This document shows, in pieces, positions 1-9,030 of a stretch of 64,000 nucleotides of DNA. The stretch spans positions 128,669 to 192,668 of the forward strand of contig NZ_FQXP01000006.1 of NCBI RefSeq assembly GCF_900130005.1. The letters are read 5' to 3'. How positions within the stretch are numbered: position 1 is the stretch's first letter; each line of letters opens with the position of its first letter. Position numbers and translations under genes: made by a program. The stretch is from Clostridium collagenovorans DSM 3089. GTDB lineage: Bacteria > Bacillota > Clostridia > Clostridiales > Clostridiaceae. A model generated the notes under the pieces. It was given only the letters and a program-made list of their open reading frames with translations, did no database searches and was not told the DNA's origin.

Positions 1-159
1 AATGAGGTTTACAGTGATTTTTTAGGAAACTTTAATGAACAGTTTAACAAAAATAATTCAAGACAACAACAAAAGAATAACCTTACTAAGAAAGAAAGTT
101 CCTTTGAGGAAGAGCAAGAAAATCAGGGGGATGAGTCTAATATTAATTTGCTAGTGTAG
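1..159 (+). CDS. fliK: Flagellar hook-length control protein FliK, C-terminal end (partial)
   Basis: An open frame enters from the left edge and stops at the TAG at 157-159, leaving 52 codons. The peptide is hydrophilic and rich in Asn, Gln, Glu and Lys, as FliK tails usually are, and contains nothing catalytic. FliK measures hook length and switches export specificity through FlhB. The call rests on position: fliK lies directly before flgD in clostridial and Bacillus flagellar operons, and flgD follows here after 42 bases. The conserved FliK core must lie outside the window, so the name is an inference from context. Confidence 0.6.
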   Translation, partial: NEVYSDFLGNFNEQFNKNNSRQQQKNNLTKKESSFEEEQENQGDESNINLLV

Positions 160-201
160 AAGGGGTTTGTATTACATTCATAGGAACATAGGGAGGTAAT
201 C

Positions 202-675
202 ATGGAAATAAGTAACGTAAGAAGTGTGAAAGATAAAACGGAAAATGGAACGCCAATAGTTCAACCAGGTAAGGAAACAGATAAAGATATATTCCTAAAA
301 ATGCTGGTTGGGCAAATGACGCATCAAGATCCATTTAATCCTCAAGACCCAACACAATACATCACTCAATTAGCTCAGTTTTCAACACTAGAGCAGATGA
401 TGTCAATGAATGATGGACTAGAGTATCTTGCTACAGTAAATAATGGTGTTTTAATCAATAGTGCGCTATCAACCTCATCAGCCTTAATTGGTAAAGAAAT
501 TGAACTTTGTGTTAAAGGTGATAAGGGTGAAAAAGTTGATTATTCAGGAGTTCTTAAGAGTGTATCAATTAAAGATGGTACTGTTTATTTAGAAGTTAAA
601 CTTAGTGATACAGGAGAGACAAAGGAATTTCCATATTCATCATTAGTTAAAGTAAAAGACAATACTGAAAGTTAA
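202..675 (+). CDS. flgD: Flagellar hook assembly scaffold (capping) protein FlgD
   Basis: FlgD caps the growing hook and lets FlgE subunits polymerise; it acts outside the cell after export by the flagellar type III apparatus. The protein is 157 residues. Its N-terminal half holds the FlgD signature, FLKMLVGQMTHQDPFNPQD followed by a TQLAQFSTLEQM stretch (about residues 31-66). The C-terminal half is a small beta-rich domain with the KSVSIKDGTVYLEV region. It is shorter than proteobacterial FlgD (about 220) but normal for clostridia. An AGGGAGGT ribosome site lies just upstream of the ATG. It sits between the fliK end and flgE, in one operon. Confidence 0.93.
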   Translation: MEISNVRSVKDKTENGTPIVQPGKETDKDIFLKMLVGQMTHQDPFNPQDPTQYITQLAQFSTLEQMMSMNDGLEYLATVNNGVLINSALSTSSALIGKEIELCVKGDKGEKVDYSGVLKSVSIKDGTVYLEVKLSDTGETKEFPYSSLVKVKDNTES

Positions 676-705
676 AAGAGGACTTGTAAAGGGGAGGAAA
701 TAAAA

Positions 706-1515
706 ATGTTAAGATCAATGTATTCAGGAATAAGTGGAATGAAGGCAAATCAAACTAAAATGGACGTGGTAGGTAATAACGTAGCAAACGTAGGTACTAC
801 AGCATTTAAAAAGTCAAGTGCAAGATTTACAGATGCTTTAAATCAAACTATGATCCATGCTAGTGCACCAACTGGTGGAATGGGAGGAACAAACCCAGGA
901 CAAGTTGGAATTGGTACTAAGGTTGCAGGAATTTACAAGTATATGGGACAAGGATCTTTACAGCCAACAGGTAGGGTAACGGACATGGCTATAGATGGAG
1001 ATGGATTTTTCGTAGTTGAGAAAAACGGGCAAGTAGCATTTACAAGAGATGGATCATTTTCTTTAGATAAGGGTGGAAACTTAGTTACTGCTGATGGATA
1101 TAGAGTTTTAGATGATGCAGGAAACCCAATAGTTATACCAACCACTATCAATAATGGAGGAAAGGATAAAAGTGTAATATCTGTAACAGTGTCTAAGGAC
1201 GGGAATATATCCTTAGGACTTGAAGATGGTACAAAGGTAGAAAATCATTCTAAACTTAGAATTGCTGTATTCCAAAATCCAGAAGGATTAACAGCTTTAT
1301 CAGGAAACTTATACGGTCAGTCTTCAAACTCAGGGGATCCTATATATAATGCAGAGCATGGCTCAATAATTCAAGGAGCTATCGAAATGTCTAATGTAGA
1401 TTTATCGGAAGAATTTACAGACATGATAGTTACTACAAGAGCCTTCCAAGCATCAAGTAAAGTAATCACAACAAGTGATGAACTTTTACAAGAAATTATA
1501 AATCTTAAGAGATAA
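706..1515 (+). CDS. flgE: Flagellar hook protein FlgE (short form)
   Basis: This is a hook/rod-family protein of 269 residues. The N-terminus (MLRSMYSGISGMKANQTKMD, then VGNNVANVGTTAFKK) is the conserved flagellar rod signature, and the C-terminus (EMSNVDLSEEFTDMIVTTRAF, then FQASSKVITTSDELLQEI) is the matching coiled-coil end. The middle has the AIDGDGFFVV motif. Position between flgD and motA argues for the hook protein FlgE, which polymerises into the universal joint outside the cell. At 269 residues it is close to FlgG size and lacks the extra D2 domain of larger hook proteins. FlbD, usually encoded just after flgE, is missing; motA begins 14 bases downstream. Confidence 0.85.
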   Translation: MLRSMYSGISGMKANQTKMDVVGNNVANVGTTAFKKSSARFTDALNQTMIHASAPTGGMGGTNPGQVGIGTKVAGIYKYMGQGSLQPTGRVTDMAIDGDGFFVVEKNGQVAFTRDGSFSLDKGGNLVTADGYRVLDDAGNPIVIPTTINNGGKDKSVISVTVSKDGNISLGLEDGTKVENHSKLRIAVFQNPEGLTALSGNLYGQSSNSGDPIYNAEHGSIIQGAIEMSNVDLSEEFTDMIVTTRAFQASSKVITTSDELLQEIINLKR

Positions 1516-1529
1516 GTAAGAGGGAAATT

Positions 1530-2345
1530 ATGAGAAAGAAAGATATATTAACACCGATAGGAATTCTACTGGGTACAGGACTTATTATTTATAGTATATC
1601 TGGTGGAGCTGGTGGACTTAGAGGGTTCTATGACCTATTATCCATATTTATAACTATTGGAGGGTCCTTTGCAGCATTAATTATAACTTATCCATTAGAT
1701 GAAATAAAATTAGTATTAAGAATGACCAAAAACCTTTTTGAAACACCTTCCATAAAGAAGGTTGAGATGATAGAAAGCTTTAAAGAGCTGTCTATAGATG
1801 CTAGAAAAAATGGTTTACTTTCATTAGAAGGAAGAATAAGTGAAATTGACGATGAGTTTATGAGAACTGGTTTAGAATTAGTTGTTGATGGAATAGATAC
1901 AGAGTTAATTGTTGAGATAATGAATAACAAAATTGACGAGGTAGTTAACAGACATGATAAGGGTGCTAAGGTTTATAAAACTTGGGCAGCTTATGCACCA
2001 GCCTTTGGTATGATAGGTACACTAATAGGTCTTATACAAATGCTTGCAGAGCTTGATAACCCTGATATGATAGCTAGTGGTATGGCAAAGGCTTTAATAA
2101 CAACCTTCTATGGTGCTTTACTTGCTAACTTAATTCTAAATCCTCTTGGATATAACCTTCAAAATAAAGGGGAAAAAGAAGCTGAAAACAGAGAGATGAT
2201 GTTAGTTGGAATTCTAAGCATTAAAAATGCAGAAAGTACAAGAGTATTAGAAGAAAAGCTAATGAGCTTTTTAACTGAAAAAGAAAAGCGTTTATATTTA
2301 GGTAGTAAAAATGTAGATAAGAAGGTCGATAAGAATGTCGCGTAA
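1530..2345 (+). CDS. motA: Flagellar motor stator protein MotA
   Basis: MotA forms, with MotB, the membrane ion channel that drives flagellar rotation. The 271-residue protein has four membrane segments: two near the N-terminus (about 8-27 and 35-55), a long cytoplasmic loop, then two more starting at KTWAAYAPAFGMIGTLIGLI and in the MAKALITTFYGALLANLIL region. The conserved proline-glycine pattern PAFGMIGTLIGL and the charged cytoplasmic loop with REMMLVGILSI are typical. Ion type (proton or sodium) cannot be read reliably. The 3' end overlaps the start of motB by 11 bases, which suggests translational coupling. GAGGG lies before the ATG. Confidence 0.95.
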   Translation: MRKKDILTPIGILLGTGLIIYSISGGAGGLRGFYDLLSIFITIGGSFAALIITYPLDEIKLVLRMTKNLFETPSIKKVEMIESFKELSIDARKNGLLSLEGRISEIDDEFMRTGLELVVDGIDTELIVEIMNNKIDEVVNRHDKGAKVYKTWAAYAPAFGMIGTLIGLIQMLAELDNPDMIASGMAKALITTFYGALLANLILNPLGYNLQNKGEKEAENREMMLVGILSIKNAESTRVLEEKLMSFLTEKEKRLYLGSKNVDKKVDKNVA

Positions 2346-3039
2346 AAGAAAAAGTAAAGATGAAGGACTATCAAGTTCTTGGATGGATACCTATGCAGAT
2401 ACCATTACTTTATTGCTAACATTTTTTATATTACTATATACCTTCTCAATAGTTGACAATGAAAAGCTTAAGCTAGTTGGAGCGGCGTTAAGAGGACAAG
2501 TTGAAGGCGTACCTATGACCAACGAAAAATTAGAAGATATACCAGAGGATCTTACTCCAGGTATTGGAGCAAAAAATCCTTATGATTTATTAGTTGAAAA
2601 AGTTACGGATTTACTGGAAAAAAACAACTTAAGTGATGATGTAAAGATAAGAGAAGAGGATGCTGGAGTAATTCTTCAGCTAGGAGATAGTATCTTGTTT
2701 GATACAGGACAAGCAGAATTAAAGACTGGTTCTTATAAGATACTTGATGTAATAGGTACATTAATACCACAGATTGATAATGAAATTATGGTTCAAGGTC
2801 ACACAGATAATAGACCTATAAATTCTTCAAAGTATCCTTCTAACTGGGAACTATCATCAGCTAGAGCCCTTGCTGTTGTTAAGTATTTTATAAATGAAAA
2901 GGGTCTTAGTGCAAATAGATTCTCGGGTACTGGATATGGAGAATATAGACCTTTAGTACAAAATACTTCAGATGAAAATATGGGTATTAATAGAAGAGTT
3001 GATATTTTAATAGTTCAACAAAAGGAGACTGGAGAATAG
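2335..3039 (+). CDS. motB: Flagellar motor stator protein MotB
   Basis: MotB is the stator partner of MotA and anchors the stator to peptidoglycan. The 234-residue protein has a basic N-terminus, one membrane helix at about 24-42, and the ion-carrying aspartate D22 in the WMDTYADTITLLLTFF motif. The C-terminal half is an OmpA-like peptidoglycan-binding domain with GHTDNRP and the NWELSSARA and NRRVDI motifs. The start codon lies inside the motA end. The next gene starts only four bases after the stop, so no fliL is present between motB and the export genes, unlike many clostridial flagellar operons. Confidence 0.95.
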   Translation: MSRKRKSKDEGLSSSWMDTYADTITLLLTFFILLYTFSIVDNEKLKLVGAALRGQVEGVPMTNEKLEDIPEDLTPGIGAKNPYDLLVEKVTDLLEKNNLSDDVKIREEDAGVILQLGDSILFDTGQAELKTGSYKILDVIGTLIPQIDNEIMVQGHTDNRPINSSKYPSNWELSSARALAVVKYFINEKGLSANRFSGTGYGEYRPLVQNTSDENMGINRRVDILIVQQKETGE

Positions 3040-3042
3040 GGT

Positions 3043-3444
3043 ATGGACAAAACGCTTATACAGTATTTAATTAATATTATTTTATTAGTACCAATTGTAT
3101 TGTGTTTAATAGTGATTTCATTAAAATTAAGTAAAAAGGGCATAGACAACTTCAATATGAAGTGCTATGCCCAGGTCATAGAAAGATTCAATTTAAATAA
3201 AGATACTACCTTATATGTGCTTAAGATGGGAACTACTGGTTGCGTATTGGTTTCTTCAGCACATAATACACAGGTAATAAAAGAATTAAATGAAAATGAA
3301 ATAGAGGAAATAATAAAAATGAAGAAAGATAAGCAAAATGTAATGAATTTATCAAAGATACCAGGCTTTGATATAAAGAGTTTTGCAAATAAAAAATTTG
3401 TAAGGGAAAAAGAAGATGGAGATACTAAAGGAAATATTAGCTAA
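3043..3444 (+). CDS. fliO: FliO-like (FliO/FliZ) flagellar export protein
   Basis: The 133-residue product has one N-terminal membrane helix (about 8-28, ending ISLKLSKKG), then a small basic cytoplasmic domain. That is the architecture of the FliO family, the scaffold that helps FliP-FliQ-FliR assemble in the flagellar export gate. The cytoplasmic part contains a beta-rich stretch (CYAQVIERFNLNKDTTLYVL) as in Bacillus FliZ/FliO. Sequence conservation in this family is poor, so the call depends on placement between motB and fliP. Its end overlaps the fliP start by 29 bases. The name fliZ is used for the same gene in some Firmicutes. Confidence 0.75.
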   Translation: MDKTLIQYLINIILLVPIVLCLIVISLKLSKKGIDNFNMKCYAQVIERFNLNKDTTLYVLKMGTTGCVLVSSAHNTQVIKELNENEIEEIIKMKKDKQNVMNLSKIPGFDIKSFANKKFVREKEDGDTKGNIS

Positions 3445-4081
3445 TGGTTCAGGATTAAATCCAAGCATACAGATAGTGTTCTTCATGACTTTTCTTATGT
3501 TCTTGCCAACAGTTGTAATAATGATGACAAGTTTCGTAAGAATAATAATTACCTTTTCATTTATTAAGTCAGCTTTAGGGGCTCAACAGAGTATTCCAAA
3601 TCAGATTTTAGTTGGACTAGCTCTTTGTATGACTATATTTATAATGAGTCCTGTTATTAGCGATATTAATAAGAATTGTATTAAGCCATATATGAATGAA
3701 GAAATAAATGAAGAGGAAGCCTATATGCAATTGACAAAGCCTATATCAGCTTTCTTACTTAAGAATACAAGGGATGAGGACTTAAATTTATTTATAACAC
3801 ATTCAAGTATAGAGGATGAAAATATTCCCAAGGAAGATTTACCTTTAACTGTTATTGTCCCTGCCTTTGCTATAAGTGAATTAAAAACAGCCTTTCAGAT
3901 AGGCTTTATAATTTATGTACCATTTTTGGTTATAGATTTAGTTGTGTCCAGTGCACTTATGTCCATGGGTATGTTCATGCTTCCACCAGCAATGATATCA
4001 CTACCCTTTAAATTATTACTATTTGTAATGGTTGATGGATGGAATCTACTAGTAAAATCTTTAATTGAGAGCTTTGTGTGA
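3416..4081 (+). CDS. fliP: Flagellar type III export gate protein FliP
   Basis: FliP is a core subunit of the FliPQR export pore. The 221-residue protein shows the family pattern: an N-terminal hydrophobic segment (TFLMFLPTVVIMMTSFVRI), the conserved TSFVRI and SALGAQQ(S)IPNQILVGLAL region, a loop with TRDEDLNLF, and C-terminal helices with PAFAISELKTAFQIGF and SMGMFMLPPAMISLPFKLLLF. It is a little shorter than usual (about 245), mainly at the N-terminus, with little signal peptide. The start lies within the fliO end (29-base overlap), consistent with tight operon organisation. Confidence 0.95.
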   Translation: MEILKEILANGSGLNPSIQIVFFMTFLMFLPTVVIMMTSFVRIIITFSFIKSALGAQQSIPNQILVGLALCMTIFIMSPVISDINKNCIKPYMNEEINEEEAYMQLTKPISAFLLKNTRDEDLNLFITHSSIEDENIPKEDLPLTVIVPAFAISELKTAFQIGFIIYVPFLVIDLVVSSALMSMGMFMLPPAMISLPFKLLLFVMVDGWNLLVKSLIESFV

Positions 4082-4094
4082 TAGGAGAACAGCT

Positions 4095-4364
4095 ATGAGC
4101 GAAATAATGATAATGACAATTGTAAAAAAAGCTTTAGTGGCTGGAATTATGGTAGCAGGACCAATTTTAATGATATCCTTGATAGTTGGACTTATAATAA
4201 GTATTTTTCAAGCTACAACTCAAATTCAAGAGCAAACACTAACTTTTGTACCAAAGCTTATTACTATAATATTAGTTATGGTAGTTTTGGGACCTTGGAT
4301 GCTTAATAAACTGGTTTTACTAACCAATGAGTTATTTGGCATGATAAGTAACGTAGTAAAGTAA
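4095..4364 (+). CDS. fliQ: Flagellar type III export gate protein FliQ
   Basis: FliQ is a small two-helix membrane protein of the export gate. From the ATG at 4095 it is 89 residues, the usual size, with helices at about 16-39 and 54-74 joined by QATTQIQEQTLTFVPK, the family motif. I preferred the ATG at 4095 over an in-frame TTG at 4065 because an AGGAGA ribosome site (4083-4088) lies at correct distance and the family N-terminus matches. The stop codon TAA shares its last base with the ATG of fliR (4364), which suggests translational coupling. Confidence 0.94.
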   Translation: MSEIMIMTIVKKALVAGIMVAGPILMISLIVGLIISIFQATTQIQEQTLTFVPKLITIILVMVVLGPWMLNKLVLLTNELFGMISNVVK

Positions 4365-5125
4365 TGTATATGTTATTTATATTTTTTAGGATAGGAGCCT
4401 TTTTTATGGCTGCTAATGTATTTTTCCCAAGTGGAACACCTAAGATTTTCAAGGTATGTACTTCACTGCTTATATCTGCAATGGTGGGTATTAATATTGA
4501 AGCAAGTATAACAGTTGGGAGTACTTATGAACTTATAGTGTTTGCGATTCTTGAAACAGTTAATGGCTTAGTTTTAGGGTATATAGTAAATTTATGTTTT
4601 TACTCCTTAAAAATAGCTGGAAATTTAATAGATTATCAAATAGGATTGTCAATGTCGAGTACCTATGATCCTAATACTAATGCCAATGCAACAATTATTG
4701 AAAATTTTATGTATTTCATTGGATTAGTAGTGTTTTTTGGATTAAATGCTCATCATGTGCTTATAAACTCAATCCTAAATAGTTTTGAGATTATCCCAAT
4801 AGGATACTCAATTATAGATAATAACTTTGGATACATAATTAAGGTATTTATAGAGTACTTCATAATTGGTATGAAGATAGCGAGTCCAATAGTTCTTATT
4901 CTTATAATAACAGATTTGATTACAGGAATAATTTCTAGGAGTATTTCCGGACTTAACGTTATGATAATAGGAATGCCTTTGAAAATGCTTATAGGACTTA
5001 TTTTTATCATAGCAACCTTACCATTTATAATTAATGAAATACAGGAAATATTTAAAGGTTTAGGAAGCGTAATGGATGGTACTCTTAGCTTTAACCTTCA
5101 AGTGCTAAGTAGTTACTTGCTTTAG
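4364..5125 (+). CDS. fliR: Flagellar type III export gate protein FliR
   Basis: FliR completes the FliPQR pore. The 253-residue protein is almost all hydrophobic, with about six membrane segments, and carries the family features LFIFFRIGAFFMAANVFFPSG at the start and YQIGLSMSSTYDPN in the middle, corresponding to the conserved Gly/Met-rich loop. The ATG overlaps the fliQ stop by one base. In many clostridia FliR and FlhB are one fused protein. Here FliR stops at 5125 and flhB begins 26 bases later in another frame with its own ribosome site, so I treat them as two genes. Confidence 0.93.
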   Translation: MYMLFIFFRIGAFFMAANVFFPSGTPKIFKVCTSLLISAMVGINIEASITVGSTYELIVFAILETVNGLVLGYIVNLCFYSLKIAGNLIDYQIGLSMSSTYDPNTNANATIIENFMYFIGLVVFFGLNAHHVLINSILNSFEIIPIGYSIIDNNFGYIIKVFIEYFIIGMKIASPIVLILIITDLITGIISRSISGLNVMIIGMPLKMLIGLIFIIATLPFIINEIQEIFKGLGSVMDGTLSFNLQVLSSYLL

Positions 5126-5151
5126 AAATTCGTATTAGGAGATAAGAGAAA

Positions 5152-6219
5152 ATGTCAGCATCAGATAAAACGGAGCAACCCACCCCAAAGAGGAAACAGG
5201 ATGAGAGGAAAAAGGGGAATGTTGCAAAGAGTAAAGAGGTTTCAAATGCTATAACCCTAGCAGCAGGGGTGTTTACAATTTTTATACTTGCTGATAGTGG
5301 AATAAGGTATCTTAAAATGTTTATTGCTTCTTTTCTAAAGTTGGATTTTACTACTGAACTTAGCAGTAACTTCGCAGGAGGATTACTAAAGGAAGGAATT
5401 TATGCCTTTGTAAAAATATTTTTTCCCGTAGCATGTGTGGTGATGGTCTTTGGTATTGTGTCTCATGTTATACAATCAGGATTATTATTTAGTAAAGAGG
5501 CTCTAAAGCCTAAATTCTCAAAGATTAATCCTATTGAAGGGATGAAAAACATGTTTTCTCAAAGGTCATTAGTAAGTTTAATTAAAAATACAGTATTATT
5601 AATTGCCTTATCATACATTGGCTATTCCTTTGTAAAGAGCAATTACACAGATATATTAAAAATAGGAAATGTACATTTTCCATATTTACTTTATGCAGCT
5701 ATAGCATTAATAAAGAAATTATTTATGGTTGCAATACTTATTGCAGTAGTAATTGCAGTATTTGATTTTGCTTATCAAATATACTCCCATAAGCAGAAAA
5801 TGAAGATGACTAAACAAGAAGTAAAAGAGGAGTATAAACAAATGGAGGGAGATCCTATTATAAAATCTCAAATTAGACAAAAACAAAGACAGATGTCTAG
5901 TCAAAGGATGACTCAGAATGCAAAGGATGCAACTGTTATAGTTACAAACCCAACTCACATATCTATTGCAATTAGATATGAAAGTGGAGTTGATGCAGCT
6001 CCAGTAGTTGTTGCAAAGGGAGCTGATTTATTAGCTAAGAAGATTAGAGAAATAGCTAAGGAAAATGATATACCAATAATCGAAAATAAACCACTTGCAA
6101 GGTTGATATATAAAGAAGTTGATGTTGACCAAGAGGTTCCATCAGATATGTATGAAGCAGTAGCTCAAGTGCTAATTGCTGTGTATAAGATTAAAAATAG
6201 ATACAAGAAAAATTATTAG
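5152..6219 (+). CDS. flhB: Flagellar type III export switch protein FlhB
   Basis: FlhB controls the switch from rod-hook to filament export. The 355-residue protein has the typical basic N-terminus (DKTEQPTPKRKQDERKKGNV), four membrane segments in about 33-215, and a cytoplasmic C-terminal domain with the autocleavage site NPTH (in VTNPTHISIAIRY), where cleavage occurs between N and P. The VPIIENKPLARLIYKEV-type segment is also present as IPIIENKPLARLIYKEVDVD. An AGGAG ribosome site precedes the ATG. It is separate from fliR, unlike the fused form in several clostridia. Confidence 0.96.
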   Translation: MSASDKTEQPTPKRKQDERKKGNVAKSKEVSNAITLAAGVFTIFILADSGIRYLKMFIASFLKLDFTTELSSNFAGGLLKEGIYAFVKIFFPVACVVMVFGIVSHVIQSGLLFSKEALKPKFSKINPIEGMKNMFSQRSLVSLIKNTVLLIALSYIGYSFVKSNYTDILKIGNVHFPYLLYAAIALIKKLFMVAILIAVVIAVFDFAYQIYSHKQKMKMTKQEVKEEYKQMEGDPIIKSQIRQKQRQMSSQRMTQNAKDATVIVTNPTHISIAIRYESGVDAAPVVVAKGADLLAKKIREIAKENDIPIIENKPLARLIYKEVDVDQEVPSDMYEAVAQVLIAVYKIKNRYKKNY

Positions 6220-6230
6220 GAGAGTTGAGA

Positions 6231-8285
6231 ATGGAGAAACTAGGCATCAAGAATAGGTTTGACGTAATTGTAGGTTTTGGAGTAATTGGAATAGTGCTTA
6301 TGATAATAATTCCTTTGCCATCTTTTATCTTAGACCTTTTGTTGGTTTTAAATATAAGTTTATCAGTACTAATTTTGCTTATGACACTTTTTTCAACGAA
6401 TATACTACAGTTATCAATATTCCCAACAATATTGTTGATAACAACTCTTTTCAGATTAGGTCTTAATATTTCCTCAACAAGACTTATATTAGGAGAAGGT
6501 TATGCTGGTAGTGTAATTGAATCCTTTGGAAGCTTTGTTGTAAGGGGAAATTACGTAGTAGGGATAATAATATTCCTTATAATTATAATCATTCAGTTTG
6601 TAGTAATAACAAATGGTTCAGGAAGGGTTTCAGAGGTATCTGCAAGATTTACCTTAGATGCTATGCCTGGTAAACAAATGAGTATAGATGCAGATTTAAA
6701 TGCTGGAGTTATTGATGAAAGAACAGCACAAAAAAGAAGAAGAGAACTTCAACAAGAAGCTGATTTTTATGGTTCTATGGATGGGGCATCTAAGTTTGTT
6801 AAGGGGGATGCCATTGCCGGAATTATTGTAACTATTATAAATATAATTGGTGGAATGATAATTGGGGTAATGATGTTTGATATGAGCTTTGGAGAATCTG
6901 CTGAAACATTTATAAGACTTACCATCGGAGACGGTCTTGTTAGCCAGATACCAGCACTTCTTATTTCTACATCTGCAGGTATTTTAGTTACTAAGGCTGC
7001 CAGTGATGAAAGTTTTGCAAGTCTTGCAGGACAGCAATTAACTTCTATACCAAAGGCAATTATGATGACAGGTTCTGTACTTGTAATTTTAGGTTTAATG
7101 CCAGGATTACCGAAGTTGCCATTATTTACTCTTGCTATCGGTTGCATATTAATCGGAATAACCTTAAATAAAGATAATTCAGAGGTAAAAGAAGCAATTG
7201 AAAGTAAAGAAATAGAGGTTGAAGAAACAGGAACTGTAAATGAGGTTGAAGATGTATCGGAACTCTTAAATGTTGAACCTCTAGAAGTGGAAATAGGATA
7301 CGGATTAATTCCATTAGCAGATGAAAGTAACGGTGGAGATTTGCTTCAAAGAATTTCCTCCATAAGGAGACAATGTGCTATAGATATGGGAATTATAGTT
7401 CAGCCTATAAGAATAAGAGATAACCTTCAGCTTAATCCAAATCAATATTGCATAAAAATAAGAGGCAATAAGGTTACAACCTACGATCTTATGCCAACTA
7501 TGGTTTTATGTATGGATCCAATGGGATAGGGATTAGATATAGAGGGCATAAAGGCTGTTGAGCCAAGTTTTGGCTTAGAGGCTGTATGGATAAGCAAGGA
7601 TAAGGTTGAGGAAGCCGAGCTTAGAGGATATACAATTGTAGATCCATCAACTATTTTAGTTACACACTTATTAGAAATAATTAAAAGTAAGTCCCATGAA
7701 TTAATGGGAAGAGAAGAAGTTAAGGAGATAATAGATGCTACTAAATCAAGATACAGTGTAGTTGTTGAAGAACTAATACCTGATTTAATGACATTAGGAG
7801 AGGTACAGAAAGTATTTCAGAATCTTCTTAGGGAAAAGGTGGCAATTAAAGATAGAGTAACAATACTTGAAACCTTAGCTGATAATGCAGTTAATACAAA
7901 GGATATTGAATTACTTACAGAGTATGTGAGAATGGCTTTAAGCAAGGGAATTTGTGCAGAGCTTGTGGATGATAGTAATTACATAAATGTAGCAACTTTA
8001 TCAGGAGAGGTAGAAAGACTTATTGCAAGTAATCTTCAAAAGTCATCAAATGGAACTTATCCAGCTGTTGATCCTGAAAGTACAAACAAGATTTTCAATA
8101 GCATAAAGGACATAAGTGAAAATGTTGATTTTTATAATAATAGACCAGTAATTTTAGTATCACCAAAAATAAGAGCACCATTTAAAAAACTTGTTGAGAT
8201 GGTATTCCCAAATGTTGCGGTATTATCTTTAAATGAAATACCAAATGAGATACAAATAAAGGCACATGCAGTAGTGAATATATAG
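6231..8285 (+). pseudogene. flhA: Flagellar export apparatus protein FlhA, interrupted by an in-frame amber codon
   Basis: FlhA is the large export-gate subunit whose cytoplasmic domain docks chaperone-substrate complexes. The reading frame from ATG 6231 spans 684 positions, the normal family length, but TAG at 7527-7529 falls after 432 sense codons. The same frame then continues without any indel for 251 more codons to the TAG at 8283-8285, keeping family motifs on both sides: membrane region with TLFRLGLNISSTRLIL and the FHIPEP-like ADLNAGVIDERTAQKRR before; IEGIKAVEPSFGLEAVWI and YTIVDPSTILVTHL after. The start at 6231 is chosen because AGGAGA (6217-6223 region) is well spaced; an in-frame TTG at 6225 is too close. 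If the base is real, the protein ends inside the cytoplasmic domain and export should fail. A late restart at ATG 7704 would yield only 193 residues and has no good ribosome site. Confidence 0.93.
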
Positions 8286-8301
8286 TGGGGAGGTAATTAA
8301 G

Positions 8302-9018
8302 TTGAATAAGGCTGAGAGAGAACAATGTATACTAGATAATATTAATTTAGTTAGATATATAGCATCTAAATATTATACAGAAAGTATAGGAATTGAGTAC
8401 GAAGATTTAGTAAGCTATGGAACTATGGGTTTAATCGATGCTGCAAACAAATATGAGGACGATAGAAACTGTAAGTTTTCAACCTTTGCATCTATGAAGA
8501 TAAAAGCTTCTATAATAGATGAAATAAGAAGACGTTCAGCAGTTTCAAGAAATGATGTGGCTAATATAAACAAATATAATTATGCTGTAAAAGAGCTTCA
8601 AAACAACTTATTTAGAGAACCTACTGAATTAGAAATAGCAAAGTTTTTAAGGGTATCAACTGCTGAGATACATAAGATAGAAAATAATATTCATTTAATG
8701 AGTACTACATCCCTAGATACGGTAATTTTTCAAGGGAATAATGATATAACCCTTGTTGATACATTGAAAGCTGAGGAAAGCTCACTACCAGATAAAAAGA
8801 TTTTAGAGGATGAAAGGGTAGAAATACTAGCAAAAGCAATTGATATGTTAAAAGAAAAAGATAAGCTTGTGCTTTCATTATATTATTATGAGGAGTTGAA
8901 CTTAAAGGAAATTGGAAGAATCCTTGAGGTATCAGAGTCTAGAGTGTGTCAGCTTCACAGTAGAGCAATAGTAAACTTAAGAAATGCAATGAACAAATTA
9001 AATTATAATATAGCTTAA
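8302..9018 (+). CDS. fliA: Flagellar sigma factor sigma-28 (FliA/SigD family)
   Basis: This is an RNA polymerase sigma factor for late flagellar, motility and chemotaxis genes. The 238-residue protein has region 2 (YEDLVSYGTMGLIDAANKYE, then CKFSTFASMKIKASIIDEIRR), region 3 (LQNNLFREPTELEIAKFL) and region 4 with a helix-turn-helix (LNLKEIGRILEVSESRVCQL). Start is TTG at 8302 with GGGGAGGT upstream. It follows flhA directly, 16 bases after the stop. FlhF and FlhG, which normally separate flhA from sigma-28 in Bacillus and many clostridia, are missing. No anti-sigma FlgM is in the window. Confidence 0.93.
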   Translation: MNKAEREQCILDNINLVRYIASKYYTESIGIEYEDLVSYGTMGLIDAANKYEDDRNCKFSTFASMKIKASIIDEIRRRSAVSRNDVANINKYNYAVKELQNNLFREPTELEIAKFLRVSTAEIHKIENNIHLMSTTSLDTVIFQGNNDITLVDTLKAEESSLPDKKILEDERVEILAKAIDMLKEKDKLVLSLYYYEELNLKEIGRILEVSESRVCQLHSRAIVNLRNAMNKLNYNIA

Positions 9019-9030
9019 GGGGGAGCAATT

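Noticed and set aside
4364..6219. Broken FliR-FlhB fusion gene
   Set aside because: FlhB has its own start, ribosome site and normal N-terminus, so two genes is the better reading, although a former fusion cannot be excluded.
6231..7529. Pyrrolysine insertion at the flhA amber codon
   Set aside because: No pylRS, tRNA-Pyl or methylamine methyltransferase gene is in the window, and FlhA is not a pyrrolysine protein; a mutation is simpler.
7704..8285. A separate 193-residue gene after flhA
   Set aside because: It continues the flhA frame and carries only the C-terminal FlhA domain; the ATG lacks a ribosome site.
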